Positions 1 through 8,065 of a stretch of DNA of 64,000 nucleotides are shown here, in pieces (position 1 is the first letter of the stretch; each line of letters starts with the position of its first letter). The notes under the pieces are model-generated. The model was not told where the DNA came from. It saw only the letters and a list, made by a program, of their open reading frames with translations, and made no database searches. A program made the translations under genes and the position numbers. The DNA lies in contig HF985638.1 of the NCBI GenBank assembly GCA_000431155.1, positions 55,728 to 119,727 on the forward strand, given 5' to 3'. Source of the DNA: Bacteroides sp. CAG:927 (GTDB lineage Bacteria; Bacteroidota; Bacteroidia; Bacteroidales; Muribaculaceae).

Positions 1-16
1 AAAATCATAAATTAAA

Positions 17-589
17 ATGAAGAAATTCGTAGCATCAATCATGGCTGTTCTGGCACTATCTCTTACAGCCTGTGCCGGTAACACAGACGGCAGTTCGTCA
101 GATAATGCCAAACCTAATTCCGTCCTTGTGGCATATTTTTCTGCTCAGGGGCATACCAAGGCATTGGCCGAGAAAATTTCTGTAGCAACCGATGGCACTC
201 TATTTGAGATAGAGCCGGTGACCCCCTATACAGAAGCAGATCTCGATGGATGGAATGACAGTGCCCGAGGAACAAGAGAATCGAAAGACCGAACCACTCG
301 GCCCGAGATAAAAAACAAGGTAAACGACTTTGAAAAATACGACACGATATATCTCGGTTTCCCAATATGGTGGTACACCGCACCGACCATCATTAACACA
401 TTTCTTGAAGGCTACAACACTGCCGGAAAGACAATAATTCCATTTGCTACCTCAGGCGGGAGCGGCTTCGGCGATACAGAAAAAGACCTGAAAGTATCGG
501 CTCCTGATGCAAAATTCAACCCCGGGAAAGTAATCAACAATGCTACTCAGCAACAAGTGAATGAATGGGTTAAAACCGTAAGCAATTAA
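17..589 (+). CDS. Flavodoxin family lipoprotein
   Basis: A 190-residue flavodoxin-fold protein, the first gene of a seven-gene redox operon. The N-terminus is a lipoprotein signal peptide with lipobox LTAC (Cys at about residue 19), followed by a Ser/Asn/Asp-rich linker. The flavodoxin core starts at about residue 36 (VLVAYFSAQGHTKALAEKI, the FMN phosphate loop) and contains the usual GFPIWWYTAP segment near residue 115 and the TSGGSGFGDT loop near 145. Members bind FMN and carry electrons or reduce quinones. This copy should sit outside the cytoplasm, on the inner or outer membrane, which is unusual for an FMN protein. The next gene begins 5 nt downstream. The family is clear; substrate and partner are unknown. 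Confidence 0.85.
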   Translation: MKKFVASIMAVLALSLTACAGNTDGSSSDNAKPNSVLVAYFSAQGHTKALAEKISVATDGTLFEIEPVTPYTEADLDGWNDSARGTRESKDRTTRPEIKNKVNDFEKYDTIYLGFPIWWYTAPTIINTFLEGYNTAGKTIIPFATSGGSGFGDTEKDLKVSAPDAKFNPGKVINNATQQQVNEWVKTVSN

Positions 590-594
590 ATAAT

Positions 595-1659
595 ATGAGA
601 ACTATAAAATATGTCGTCGCCATCATTGCGACATTTACTTCATTTATGGCAACTGCACAAACTACATATAAATATAACAAGCCGGCTGGAGCCGACAATT
701 TCTATCATACCTACTCGGCGAGAGAAAGTCAGGTATCTTTCCTCAACCAGTATAAAATGAAGGTCGCAGGCACTCTTTTTATTCCTAATTCATTGAAAGA
801 TGGCGAAAAATATCCGGCAATCATCGTAGGACACCCTATGGGAGCCGTGAAAGAGCAAAGTGCCTTACTGTATGCTCAAAAAATGGCAGAAGCAGGCTTT
901 GTGTCTCTCGCTATAGACTTGCCTTTTTGGGGAGAAAGCGAGGGAGAACCCCGTAATGCCGTAAGCCCCGATATGTATGCAGAGGCATTTAGTGCCGCTG
1001 TTGACTATCTCGGCACACGTCCGTTTGTAAACCGTGACGAGATAGGCGTGATTGGTATTTGCGGCAGCGGCAGTTTTGCAATCAGTGCAGCCAAAATCGA
1101 CCCGCGACTCAAGGCTGTGGCTACGGTTAGCATGTATAACATGGGAAATGCCAATCGTCACGGTCTTAAAAAATCGCTTTCTCTTGACCAACGCAAAGCG
1201 ATTATAGCAGAGGCTGCAGAACGCAGATACGCTGAATTTGAAGGAGCGACTACGGAGTTGACAGGCGGAACTGCTGATGAATGGAGCGATACTCTTGATC
1301 CAGTACAGAAAGAATTCTATGATTTTTATCGCACTCCTCGCGGACAATATACCCCCGAAGGAGCGACACCGAAAACCACAACACATCCTACTCTGACTTC
1401 AAACGTGAAATTTATGAATTTCTATCCGTTTGAAGATATCGAGACTATATCTCCACGTCCAATGCTATTTATCACCGGGGCTGATGCCCATTCAAGGGAA
1501 TTCAGCGAGGATGCCTATGCGCGTGCTGCCGAACCCAAGGAGTTAATCGTAGTACCCGGAGCCGGACACGTAGATTTGTATGACCGCACCGATCTTATTC
1601 CTTTTGAAAAACTGATTAGTTTTTTCAAAACAAATCTCGTTGAAAGTCAATCACATTAA
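595..1659 (+). CDS. Exported alpha/beta hydrolase (dienelactone hydrolase-like)
   Basis: A 354-residue alpha/beta hydrolase with an N-terminal signal peptide (hydrophobic stretch about residues 6-20, ending ATAQ). A lid-containing core follows: IIVGHPMGAVKEQ near residue 80 matches the oxyanion-hole region, ICGSGSFAIS near 155 is the nucleophile elbow (GICGSGSF with Ser as the candidate nucleophile), and late motifs MLFITGADAHS and GAGHVDLYD provide the Asp and His. It resembles the YcjY/dienelactone hydrolase group found with flavodoxins and aldo/keto reductases in Bacteroidales. Only 5 nt separate it from the flavodoxin. The substrate cannot be told from sequence. Confidence 0.8.
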   Translation: MRTIKYVVAIIATFTSFMATAQTTYKYNKPAGADNFYHTYSARESQVSFLNQYKMKVAGTLFIPNSLKDGEKYPAIIVGHPMGAVKEQSALLYAQKMAEAGFVSLAIDLPFWGESEGEPRNAVSPDMYAEAFSAAVDYLGTRPFVNRDEIGVIGICGSGSFAISAAKIDPRLKAVATVSMYNMGNANRHGLKKSLSLDQRKAIIAEAAERRYAEFEGATTELTGGTADEWSDTLDPVQKEFYDFYRTPRGQYTPEGATPKTTTHPTLTSNVKFMNFYPFEDIETISPRPMLFITGADAHSREFSEDAYARAAEPKELIVVPGAGHVDLYDRTDLIPFEKLISFFKTNLVESQSH

Positions 1660-1678
1660 AATAACAAGTATTTGACCT

Positions 1679-2245
1679 ATGAAAAACCTCGGTTTATTCA
1701 TATCCATTATACTGACAGCACTCATGGCAAACGCGCAAAATAAAATAGAAATCATAGCAAACGGCCAGACCATGACCGCCACACTTGCCGACACCGAAGC
1801 AGCCAGACAACTGCTTACTCGGCTTGATAACGGCCCTGTTACAATCAGAATGAACGATTACGGCGGCTTTGAAAAAGTGGGGAGCCTCCCTTGGTCGCTC
1901 CCTGCATCCAACCGTCAGATTACAACTACAGCCGGAGACATAATGCTCTATCAGGGTGATAACATCGTGATATTTTACGGTTCCAACTCATGGTCGTACA
2001 CTCCTCTTGGCCGTATTGACGGAGCCGGTGTCTCTGAAATCCGCGATTTCCTGTCGGGAAATTCAATCAATGTGACATTTGCAAAACAAGGGCAATCAGG
2101 AATCGATGACATCACTGCCGATACAGACAAAGAGCCTGAGATATACACTTTGCAAGGTCGTAGAATCTCCCTTGCAGGACGGAAAATATCAGACCTGCCA
2201 AAAGGTATATATATCATAAACGGAAAGAAACAACTCATAAAATGA
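1679..2245 (+). CDS. Secreted cyclophilin-like domain protein with C-terminal sorting-like tail
   Basis: A 188-residue protein with a signal peptide (residues 1-19, ends ANAQ) and a cyclophilin-like beta-barrel domain (about 22-135). Recognisable parts are the opening IEIIANGQTMTATL, the NDYGGFEKVG and LPWSLP segment, the GDIMLYQGDNIVIFYG strand pair and the SYTPLGRI motif. The last 40 residues (from IYTLQGRRIS to GIYIINGKKQLIK) look like a Bacteroidetes type IX secretion C-terminal signal. Such cyclophilin-like proteins often sit beside flavodoxins and oxidoreductases; their biochemical role is not established. It lies 19 nt after the hydrolase and 7 nt before the alcohol dehydrogenase. Confidence 0.75.
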   Translation: MKNLGLFISIILTALMANAQNKIEIIANGQTMTATLADTEAARQLLTRLDNGPVTIRMNDYGGFEKVGSLPWSLPASNRQITTTAGDIMLYQGDNIVIFYGSNSWSYTPLGRIDGAGVSEIRDFLSGNSINVTFAKQGQSGIDDITADTDKEPEIYTLQGRRISLAGRKISDLPKGIYIINGKKQLIK

Positions 2246-2252
2246 CCAGATT

Positions 2253-3425
2253 ATGTTAGAAAATTTCATATATGCCAACCCCACTAAGTTATTCTTCGGT
2301 GACGAGGCTCAGAAAAATCTCGCAAAAGCTCTCATGCCTTTCGGGAAAAAGGTATTACTCACTTATGGCGGAGGATCTATCAAGCGCAATGGAGTCTATG
2401 ATGATGTCATCTCCGCGCTCAAATCCGCCGGTAAAGAAGTGGTGGAACTACCCGGCGTAATGCCTAATCCTACGGTAGAAAAATTGAACGAGGGCATTAA
2501 GGTTGCGCGTGAGAACAACGTGGATTTCATTCTTGCCGTAGGCGGAGGCTCGACAATCGACTATGCCAAAGCTGTCAGCGTTTCGGCGTGGTATGACGGC
2601 GACGCATGGCAGCGATTCTGGGTAAGACAGGAAGACCCGACACCCGGTGAAAGAATAATCCCGGTAGGTGCTGTTCTGACAATGGCCGGCACCGGTTCGG
2701 AGATGAACGGAGGCTCGGTAATCACCAACCACGCCGCCAAGATGAAAATCGGCAAAGTATTCGGTGAGGATGTGATGCCGAAGTTTGCAGTGCTCAATCC
2801 AAAATATACTTTCAGTCTGCCACAACGCCAGATGGTAGCCGGAATATTCGACACCATGAGCCACATTCTGGAACAGTATTTCTCCGGCGATGACGACAGT
2901 ACATCCGATTATCTCGCCGAAGGACTTATGCGCTCTGTAATCGCATCGAGCCGCGTAGCTGTTAAAAATCCGGAGGATTATGAAGCCCGCTCCAACCTCA
3001 TGTGGTCGGCCACATGGGCACTCAACACCCTCATCGGCGAGGGCAAACCACAGGACTGGATGGTACACATGATAGGTCAGGCTATAGGTGCATATACTGA
3101 TGCCACTCACGGCATGACTCTTTCCGGTGTATCAGTGGCATACTACCGCCACATCATGAGATACGGGCTGAAACGCTTCGTGCGTTTTGCAGAAGTCGTA
3201 TGGGGCGTTCTTCCTGAAGGAAAGACTGATGAGCAGATTGCTTCCGCGGGTATTGAGGCTCTTGAATCATGGATAAAGGAAATAGGCGCAGCTTCCGATA
3301 TATCATCGCTCGGTGTCACACCTGATATGATCGACGGAATTGCTGATTCCACCATCATTCTCACAGGCGGCTATAAGACGCTTGACCATGCCGAGATTGT
3401 TGACATACTTCGTAATAGCCTCTGA
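2253..3425 (+). CDS. Iron-containing alcohol dehydrogenase (YqhD/BDH type)
   Basis: A 390-residue group III alcohol dehydrogenase of normal family length. The N-terminal domain has the NAD(P) binding glycine region (LAVGGGSTIDYAKAV near residue 95). The metal domain shows MAGTGSEMNGGSVITN and the Fe ligands expected in GIFDTMSHILEQYF (Asp and His near 195-200) and in the pair MVHMIGQ and DATHGMTLS (His near 270 and 284). Members reduce aldehydes with NADPH, often as detoxification of reactive aldehydes. It is cytoplasmic and embedded in the redox operon, with a 2-nt gap to the next gene. The exact substrate is unknown. Confidence 0.9.
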   Translation: MLENFIYANPTKLFFGDEAQKNLAKALMPFGKKVLLTYGGGSIKRNGVYDDVISALKSAGKEVVELPGVMPNPTVEKLNEGIKVARENNVDFILAVGGGSTIDYAKAVSVSAWYDGDAWQRFWVRQEDPTPGERIIPVGAVLTMAGTGSEMNGGSVITNHAAKMKIGKVFGEDVMPKFAVLNPKYTFSLPQRQMVAGIFDTMSHILEQYFSGDDDSTSDYLAEGLMRSVIASSRVAVKNPEDYEARSNLMWSATWALNTLIGEGKPQDWMVHMIGQAIGAYTDATHGMTLSGVSVAYYRHIMRYGLKRFVRFAEVVWGVLPEGKTDEQIASAGIEALESWIKEIGAASDISSLGVTPDMIDGIADSTIILTGGYKTLDHAEIVDILRNSL

Positions 3426-3427
3426 CT

Positions 3428-3964
3428 ATGAAAAAGGTACTTATAATATCAACATCTTTGCGAAGTGTCAGCAATTCGCATGCACTTGCAGAGGCTTTTG
3501 CCAGAGGAGCGCATGAAGGTGGTAACGATGTGGAAATCGTCACATTGCACCATAAGGAAATAAAATACTGCATCGGCTGTCTCTCGTGTGTCAAGACCGG
3601 AAAATGTGTAATTGCTGACGATGCGCCTGCAATAATATCCAAAATGCACGATTCCGATATTCTGGTTTTTGCCACTCCTATCTATTATTATGAAATGTGT
3701 GGTCAGATGAAAACCTTGCTTGACCGTGCCAATCCACTTTATGGAGGAGATTACCGTTTTACTGATGTGTATCTTCTGACCAGCGCGGCCGAAGAAGAGG
3801 ACTCCGTGCCAAAGAGAGCAGTCTCTGGTCTTGAAGGATGGATAGAATGTTTCGACCGTGCGTCGCTTGCCGGGACTGTATTCGCAGGTGGAGTAACTTC
3901 TCCGGGAGAAATAAGTGGACATCCGAGTCTTGACAAAGCCCTTGAGATGGGACGAAATGTGTAG
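3428..3964 (+). CDS. NADPH-dependent FMN reductase / flavodoxin-fold oxidoreductase
   Basis: A 178-residue flavodoxin-fold reductase without a signal peptide. It starts with a typical beta1-P-loop (VLIISTSLRSVSNSHALAEAF). Near residues 51-60 it has the cysteine pattern CIGCLSC followed by GKC, which marks the iron-sulfur flavoprotein-like or NAD(P)H-FMN reductase subgroup. FATPIYYYEMCGQMKTLLDR near 80 is the flavin-binding and dimer segment. The role is likely reduction of FMN or quinone-like compounds with NAD(P)H. It lies 2 nt behind the alcohol dehydrogenase and 17 nt before the aldo/keto reductase. Confidence 0.82.
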   Translation: MKKVLIISTSLRSVSNSHALAEAFARGAHEGGNDVEIVTLHHKEIKYCIGCLSCVKTGKCVIADDAPAIISKMHDSDILVFATPIYYYEMCGQMKTLLDRANPLYGGDYRFTDVYLLTSAAEEEDSVPKRAVSGLEGWIECFDRASLAGTVFAGGVTSPGEISGHPSLDKALEMGRNV

Positions 3965-3981
3965 TAAAAAATAATAAGATT

Positions 3982-4923
3982 ATGAAATTACCGGCAATTG
4001 CATTAGGAACATGGTCGTGGGGCTCAGGAGCAGCCGGAGGCGACCAAGTATTTGGCAACCATACTGATGCCGAAAGTCTGAAATCGGTTTTTGACGCGGC
4101 CTACAGCGATGGACTCACGATGTGGGACACCGCCACTGTCTATGGCATGGGCTCGTCGGAAGATATTCTTGGCGGATTCATCAGTAACTATCCGCGCGAC
4201 AAGTTTATAATTTCCACGAAGTTCACACCTCAGATTGCGCCAGACACAGCCAACCCCGTCATGACGATGGCCGAAGAGAGCTGCAAACGTCTTCATACCG
4301 ATTATATCGACATCTACTGGATTCACAATCCCGCCGACGTGGAACGCTGGACACCCGGCTTGATTCCTCTGCTGAAATCGGGTATAGTGAAACGTGTGGG
4401 CGTCTCTAACCACAATCTCGAACAGATAAAACGTGCCGACGAGATACTCAGAAGTGCCGGTTACAGGGTCTCAGCTGTACAAAATCATTTCAGCCTTCTC
4501 TACCGCTCTTCGGAGAAAGCCGGAATACTCGACTACTGCAAGGCCAACGACATCGACTTTTTCGCATATATGTGTCTCGAACAGGGAGCCCTGACAGGTA
4601 AATTCGGCACCGCCAACCCGATGCCGGAAGGGAGTCAACGCGCTGCTACCTATAATCCTATCTTGCCGAAACTTGACAACCTCATCGCCGCCATGAAAAA
4701 GATTGGTGACGCCAAGGGCGCATCGGTCTCGCAGATAGGCATAGCATACGCCATCAACAAAGGTTCTTACCCGATTATAGGTGTGACCAAACCGCGCCAT
4801 GTGGAGGAAGCCTCCGCCGCCGCAAAAATTCAGTTGAGCGATGCGGAGATAGCAACACTTGAAACCCTCGCCGCCGAGACCGGTGTTGATACCAAAGGCT
4901 CGTGGGAGAATCACATGGCATAA
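3982..4923 (+). CDS. Aldo/keto reductase
   Basis: A 313-residue (beta/alpha)8 aldo/keto reductase, cytoplasmic and NADPH-dependent by family. The catalytic tetrad is visible: Asp and Tyr in MWDTATVYGMGSSE (near residues 49-55), Lys in FIISTKF, His in IYWIHNP. The cofactor region is KRVGVSNHNLEQI and, near the C-terminus, YPIIGVTKPRHVEEA. It probably reduces carbonyl compounds produced under oxidative or electrophile stress, consistent with its redox neighbours. The next gene begins 23 nt downstream. Confidence 0.9.
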   Translation: MKLPAIALGTWSWGSGAAGGDQVFGNHTDAESLKSVFDAAYSDGLTMWDTATVYGMGSSEDILGGFISNYPRDKFIISTKFTPQIAPDTANPVMTMAEESCKRLHTDYIDIYWIHNPADVERWTPGLIPLLKSGIVKRVGVSNHNLEQIKRADEILRSAGYRVSAVQNHFSLLYRSSEKAGILDYCKANDIDFFAYMCLEQGALTGKFGTANPMPEGSQRAATYNPILPKLDNLIAAMKKIGDAKGASVSQIGIAYAINKGSYPIIGVTKPRHVEEASAAAKIQLSDAEIATLETLAAETGVDTKGSWENHMA

Positions 4924-4946
4924 TCACTCAAAATCGAAGAATAACT

Positions 4947-5507
4947 ATGACTAATAAAATTAACTTAGGTTCTAAACTTGCCCTTTACCCGACTCCGGTT
5001 ACTGTTGTCGGAGCTGACGTAAATGGGAAGGTCAATTGGCTGCTTATATCCCATATTGGCATAGTCAGCCACGACCGTGTTCTTGTGAGCATGGCAAAAG
5101 CACACTATACAACTCCTGCACTTGGCTTAGGGAAAAAGATATCACTTAATCTTGTAAGCCCAGAGATGCTTGAAAAAGTGGACTATGTGGGAAGTGTGGA
5201 TGGCGATAAGGAAGATAAGTCGCAAGTGTTTGAATTTCATCGCGGTGATGCAGGTACACCTGTAATCGATGAGGCACCGCTGACAATGGAATTGGAAATC
5301 GTGGACATTTATGAATGTAACGGTTTCGATAACTTTATCTGTTCGATTGCCAACACATATGTCAACGAAGACAACCTCGATGATAACGGTAAGATTGACT
5401 ACGATAAGATGCACACTGTCTTGTTTGAGTTCCCGACCTATTCATATATCCTGTCTGGTAATGTCATAGGTAAATGCCGCAAAATGCACGATAACTGGCA
5501 AAAATAA
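4947..5507 (+). CDS. Flavin reductase-like domain protein
   Basis: A 186-residue protein of the flavin reductase (DIM6/NTAB) family. The frame is open from 4902, but that start lies inside the preceding aldo/keto reductase; the ATG at 4947 gives the usual N-terminus (MTNKINLGSKLALYPTPVTVVGADV). The FMN-binding split barrel is seen in NWLLISHIGIVSHDRVLVSMAKAHYT and the following strand pairs. Family members bind FMN and move electrons from NAD(P)H. It is the last gene of the operon that begins at 17 and is followed by an intrinsic terminator. It is only distantly similar to the second flavin reductase at 47438-47956. Confidence 0.8.
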   Translation: MTNKINLGSKLALYPTPVTVVGADVNGKVNWLLISHIGIVSHDRVLVSMAKAHYTTPALGLGKKISLNLVSPEMLEKVDYVGSVDGDKEDKSQVFEFHRGDAGTPVIDEAPLTMELEIVDIYECNGFDNFICSIANTYVNEDNLDDNGKIDYDKMHTVLFEFPTYSYILSGNVIGKCRKMHDNWQK

Positions 5508-5586
5508 ATTTATAGAGCCTAAATCACTCCGAATAATTCTATAAAGTCAGGATACTGAGTTAAGGCAGAGTGCCTGATGTTTTATT

Positions 5587-5627
5587 ATCTGCCCTTTACT
5601 AAAGTATTGGTATGGGGCAGATTTTTT
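5587..5627 (+). terminator. Intrinsic terminator of the redox operon
   Basis: An 8-bp stem ATCTGCCC / GGGCAGAT (5587-5594 with 5615-5622) is followed directly by a run of six T. It lies 80 nt after the flavin reductase stop and separates the redox operon from the integrative-element genes. Confidence 0.7.
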
Positions 5628-5661
5628 ATGCCTATATAAAAGAACCAATATTATTCACAAA

Positions 5662-6936
5662 ATGAACAAGGTATTAATTGTAGATGCCTCCGAATCAGAC
5701 CGTCGGCTCATGGCGGGCTTGCTTGTCAAGTCCGGCTATGAGCCGATTGCCGTCGAGACAATGGAGGCAGCAAAGGACGAGGTGGCAAAACTGCCACCCG
5801 GCGCAGTGATTGTCGCGGACGCTTCACTCCGTGACAGCTCTGCAAAAGAGTTAATCAACTGGCAGAAGGCTGAGGGATTCACTTTCCCTGTCATCGCCAT
5901 AGTGAACAACCTGAACGGGCCAGACCTTCTTGAAGTGATGAAAGGCGGCGGAGCGGTAGATGTGGTGCAGCGGGCCGGTATTGACAAGCAGCTCGTTGAG
6001 ACGGTAGGCAAATACGCCAAACCGGAGAATATCGTAATCCAGCTTGACAACGCCCTGATTCCTCGGAGAAGCAACAGCTTCCGTGAAATCGGGAAGGCAA
6101 TTGGACGAGTCGCGACCACGAACGCCAACTGTATCATATTTGGCGAAAGCGGTATGGGGAAGGAACAGATTGCACGACAGATCTATCTCCAAAGTTCGCG
6201 TACACAGAAGCCGTTGAAGATTCTCGAAGCCGGAGGCGCGCCGCTTGTCGGCAAACATGATCCGGAATCAGACCGCAGCGAAATCTATAACCGCATCGAG
6301 GGCTACTTTCAGGAAGTGAAAGGCGGCACACTGATAATCAAGAATATCCAGTTGCTGACATTCGAGACCCAATCAGTGCTGTTGCACATTCTTGAACAGG
6401 AACACCCCGATGTGAGAATCATCAGTACTGCAAACGGAAATCTGTTGAAGATGGTAGCCGACGGCAGCTTTCGCGACAATCTTTTCTATATGCTCCGCCA
6501 GAGGAGCATTACTGTACCATCTCTCCGAGAATCTACGGAAGATATAGCTGATATTGCAGACTATCTTCTTCAGAGATACGCACAGAAGAAACAGCGACCG
6601 AAACAGCATCTTGACGCGTCTGCGATAAAGGCGTTGAAACTGCACCCGTGGCCCGGCAACGTCCGAGAACTGAAAGACACTGTTCTTTTCGCCGCCTTCC
6701 ACGCGAAAGAGGATACCATTACCACAGAGGACATCAGATTTGATGACGCCACACCCGATACAGCGGAGGATTTGACCCATCGCAATCCCAAGTACGAGCG
6801 AGACAATATAATCCGTGCATTCAAAAGAGCCGGCACATGGCGAGGCGCGGCAACGCTGCTTGGAATATCCGAAAGGGCTTTGTTTGAGCAACGTAAGAAA
6901 CACCATATCAATCCTGACGGAGAAATCGAGTCTTGA
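5662..6936 (+). CDS. Degenerate sigma-54 activator-like response regulator (RteB-like position)
   Basis: A 424-residue protein built like an NtrC-type activator: receiver-like domain (1-120), AAA+ domain (about 130-350), Fis-type HTH (about 375-420, RDNIIRAFKRAGTWRGAATLLGIS). The receiver keeps D8 and a candidate phosphoacceptor D53, but the conserved Lys is not seen (VVQRAGI instead of a KP motif). The AAA+ domain keeps Walker A (GESGMGKE, 161-168). It has no GAFTGA sigma-54 contact loop, and the Walker B acidic pair is replaced (GGTLIIKN, 221-228, where DE is expected). It therefore probably binds DNA without classical sigma-54 activation. Its position beside an integrative module resembles RteB of CTnDOT-type elements; that link is inference. 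Confidence 0.78.
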   Translation: MNKVLIVDASESDRRLMAGLLVKSGYEPIAVETMEAAKDEVAKLPPGAVIVADASLRDSSAKELINWQKAEGFTFPVIAIVNNLNGPDLLEVMKGGGAVDVVQRAGIDKQLVETVGKYAKPENIVIQLDNALIPRRSNSFREIGKAIGRVATTNANCIIFGESGMGKEQIARQIYLQSSRTQKPLKILEAGGAPLVGKHDPESDRSEIYNRIEGYFQEVKGGTLIIKNIQLLTFETQSVLLHILEQEHPDVRIISTANGNLLKMVADGSFRDNLFYMLRQRSITVPSLRESTEDIADIADYLLQRYAQKKQRPKQHLDASAIKALKLHPWPGNVRELKDTVLFAAFHAKEDTITTEDIRFDDATPDTAEDLTHRNPKYERDNIIRAFKRAGTWRGAATLLGISERALFEQRKKHHINPDGEIES

Positions 6937-6964
6937 CAACCTCGAAAAAAATGCGTAACTTTGC
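6933..6964 (+). promoter_or_regulatory. Bacteroidetes-type promoter for the structured RNA
   Basis: A TTG at 6933-6935 and a perfect -7 element TAACTTTGC at 6956-6964 are 20 nt apart, matching the Bacteroidetes housekeeping consensus. The promoter overlaps the end of the preceding gene. Transcription should start near 6968-6972, about 450 nt before the next start codon. Confidence 0.75.
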
Positions 6965-6967
6965 AAC

Positions 6968-7187
6968 GCAAATAGCAAAGACTGCGATTGTAGAGACAAT
7001 CGTATCAACAATATAGGATAACATAAGTTATCGCAAGAGTTCTCTTGTAAATCCGGAAGATTATCAAAACCGAGCTTGAGCGTGACACTTATGCTATGCT
7101 TATCGCATAGCGTATGGTCACATCATTCGGTAAAGGCTTATTCCGGAGCCAACAAGAGAAGAAGTGTGTTCCGTACGCTATTTTTTT
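6968..7187 (+). ncRNA. Candidate structured non-coding RNA in the integrative element
   Basis: No convincing reading frame lies here, but nested hairpins do. CGATTG/CAATCG is near 6984-7001 and GATAAC-ATAA-GTTATC at 7017-7032. A long arm pairs TTCTCTTGT (7040-7048) with ACAAGAGAA (7152-7160) and TCCGGA (7052-7057) with TCCGGA (7142-7147). Inside it are GTGAC/GTCAC and a 10-bp stem around GCTATGC-TTATC-GCATAGC (7093-7111). A short stem (7063-7068 region plus 100, that is 7163-7179) followed by seven T at 7181-7187 can act as terminator. With the promoter at 6956 this gives a free-standing RNA of about 215 nt. The alternative is a long 5' leader of the 7423 gene. Confidence 0.55.
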
Positions 7188-7201
7188 ACCCTTATCTGAA
7201 C

Positions 7202-7320
7202 CTGACACCATAACATAAAGTCGGCATAAATCGGCAAGCTGTCAGAATTGTTCTTCTGCCATAAAGATTTAACTTTCAAAATACTTTGCCGACATAAAAT
7301 TCAATAGCACAGTCTATTGC
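7202..7320. repeat. Short repeats and hairpins, possible protein-binding or origin-like region
   Basis: Within the gene-free stretch before 7423, TCGGCA occurs twice 10 bp apart (7221-7226, 7231-7236), each following or followed by TAAA, and once inverted as TGCCGA (7287-7292). The first pair is enclosed by CTGACA/TGTCAG arms (7202-7207, 7240-7245). A CAATAG/CTATTG hairpin lies near 7302-7319. Spacing of about one helical turn suggests a dimeric DNA-binding protein, but no function is shown. Confidence 0.35.
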
Positions 7321-7422
7321 TGATATTAACCATCGTTAAACAACCCTTTTCATAATCCCTTCGGTTATAATTGCAAACGAGGCGCAATCCTCGATAAGTC
7401 TAACGTAAAAACATATAACCGC

Positions 7423-7671
7423 ATGGAGATTACAACTCCCCCAAACGCATCAGGCTTCAACAGGAAGCCCAAATCAAAGAGCGGCAAACCAGACCGCAGC
7501 CGCAAGACCCGCAACCGCAGACCCGGCAACAATCCTATGGATGATCTGCCCGCGGATGCCAACGCTTGGCTGTTCGGATCAATGTTCCTCATGGCAGCCG
7601 CCAGACTTCTCGCACCTTTCTTTTCATACAGACAGGCGAAAAACACGGCACCGTCCGCCACACCCGAATAA
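7423..7671 (+). CDS. Small hypothetical protein with one membrane segment
   Basis: An 82-residue protein I do not recognise. The first 40 residues are very basic and proline/asparagine-rich (clusters of Lys/Arg such as KPKSKSGKPDRSRKTRNRR). Residues about 50-68 form a single hydrophobic segment (WLFGSMFLMAAARLLAPFF) and the tail is polar. It lies 4 nt before an HTH protein and is co-directional with the DUF3945 gene, so it is probably part of the element operon. Short length and lack of a known domain keep confidence moderate. Confidence 0.55.
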   Translation: MEITTPPNASGFNRKPKSKSGKPDRSRKTRNRRPGNNPMDDLPADANAWLFGSMFLMAAARLLAPFFSYRQAKNTAPSATPE

Positions 7672-7675
7672 GCGT

Positions 7676-8059
7676 ATGGCGCAGACTACCGACAAGGACG
7701 CGGATTTCAAGACCGCCGCGCAAGCCTATGTCTCACTCGTAGAGCAGCGTGCCAGAAGCCCCTGCCTTTATCCCACGAGAGACAGACCGCGACTGACCTT
7801 CCACGGAGAGCCTGTAATCCTTCTCGACGACATCATAACCGGGCTTGACATCAGCGAGAAGACAATAAGGCGATACCGCGACGCAGGAAAAATCAAGGTC
7901 TATGAGAGCATAGAGGGAAACATCAAGTTCGTCCTTCAATGCGACCTCGACGAGTTTCTCGAAAAGTGCTTCATCAGTTCGTCCCATCCAGACTACAGGA
8001 CTGTGAAGTGCAGAACCAACTCCGGCGGAAACGCCAAAACAACCACCACTAAATCATAA
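7676..8059 (+). CDS. Helix-turn-helix (MerR/excisionase-type) protein
   Basis: A 127-residue protein. The frame is open from 7541, but that part overlaps the preceding gene and reads as low-complexity sequence; the ATG at 7676 (MAQTTDKDADF) is chosen. The middle (about residues 47-85) is a winged-helix/HTH_17 unit: VILLDDIITGLDISEKTIRR, then YRDAGKIKVYE and a wing ending in DLDEFLEK. This type occurs as Xis-like recombination directionality factors or small regulators in Bacteroidales elements. It is 6 nt before the DUF3945 gene. Confidence 0.7.
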   Translation: MAQTTDKDADFKTAAQAYVSLVEQRARSPCLYPTRDRPRLTFHGEPVILLDDIITGLDISEKTIRRYRDAGKIKVYESIEGNIKFVLQCDLDEFLEKCFISSSHPDYRTVKCRTNSGGNAKTTTTKS

Positions 8060-8065
8060 TTCATT

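Noticed and set aside
5508..5661. Left attachment site of the element just after the redox operon
   Set aside because: No copy of the tRNA-Lys 3' sequence or of the CGTGAGT cluster was found here; the boundary stays open.
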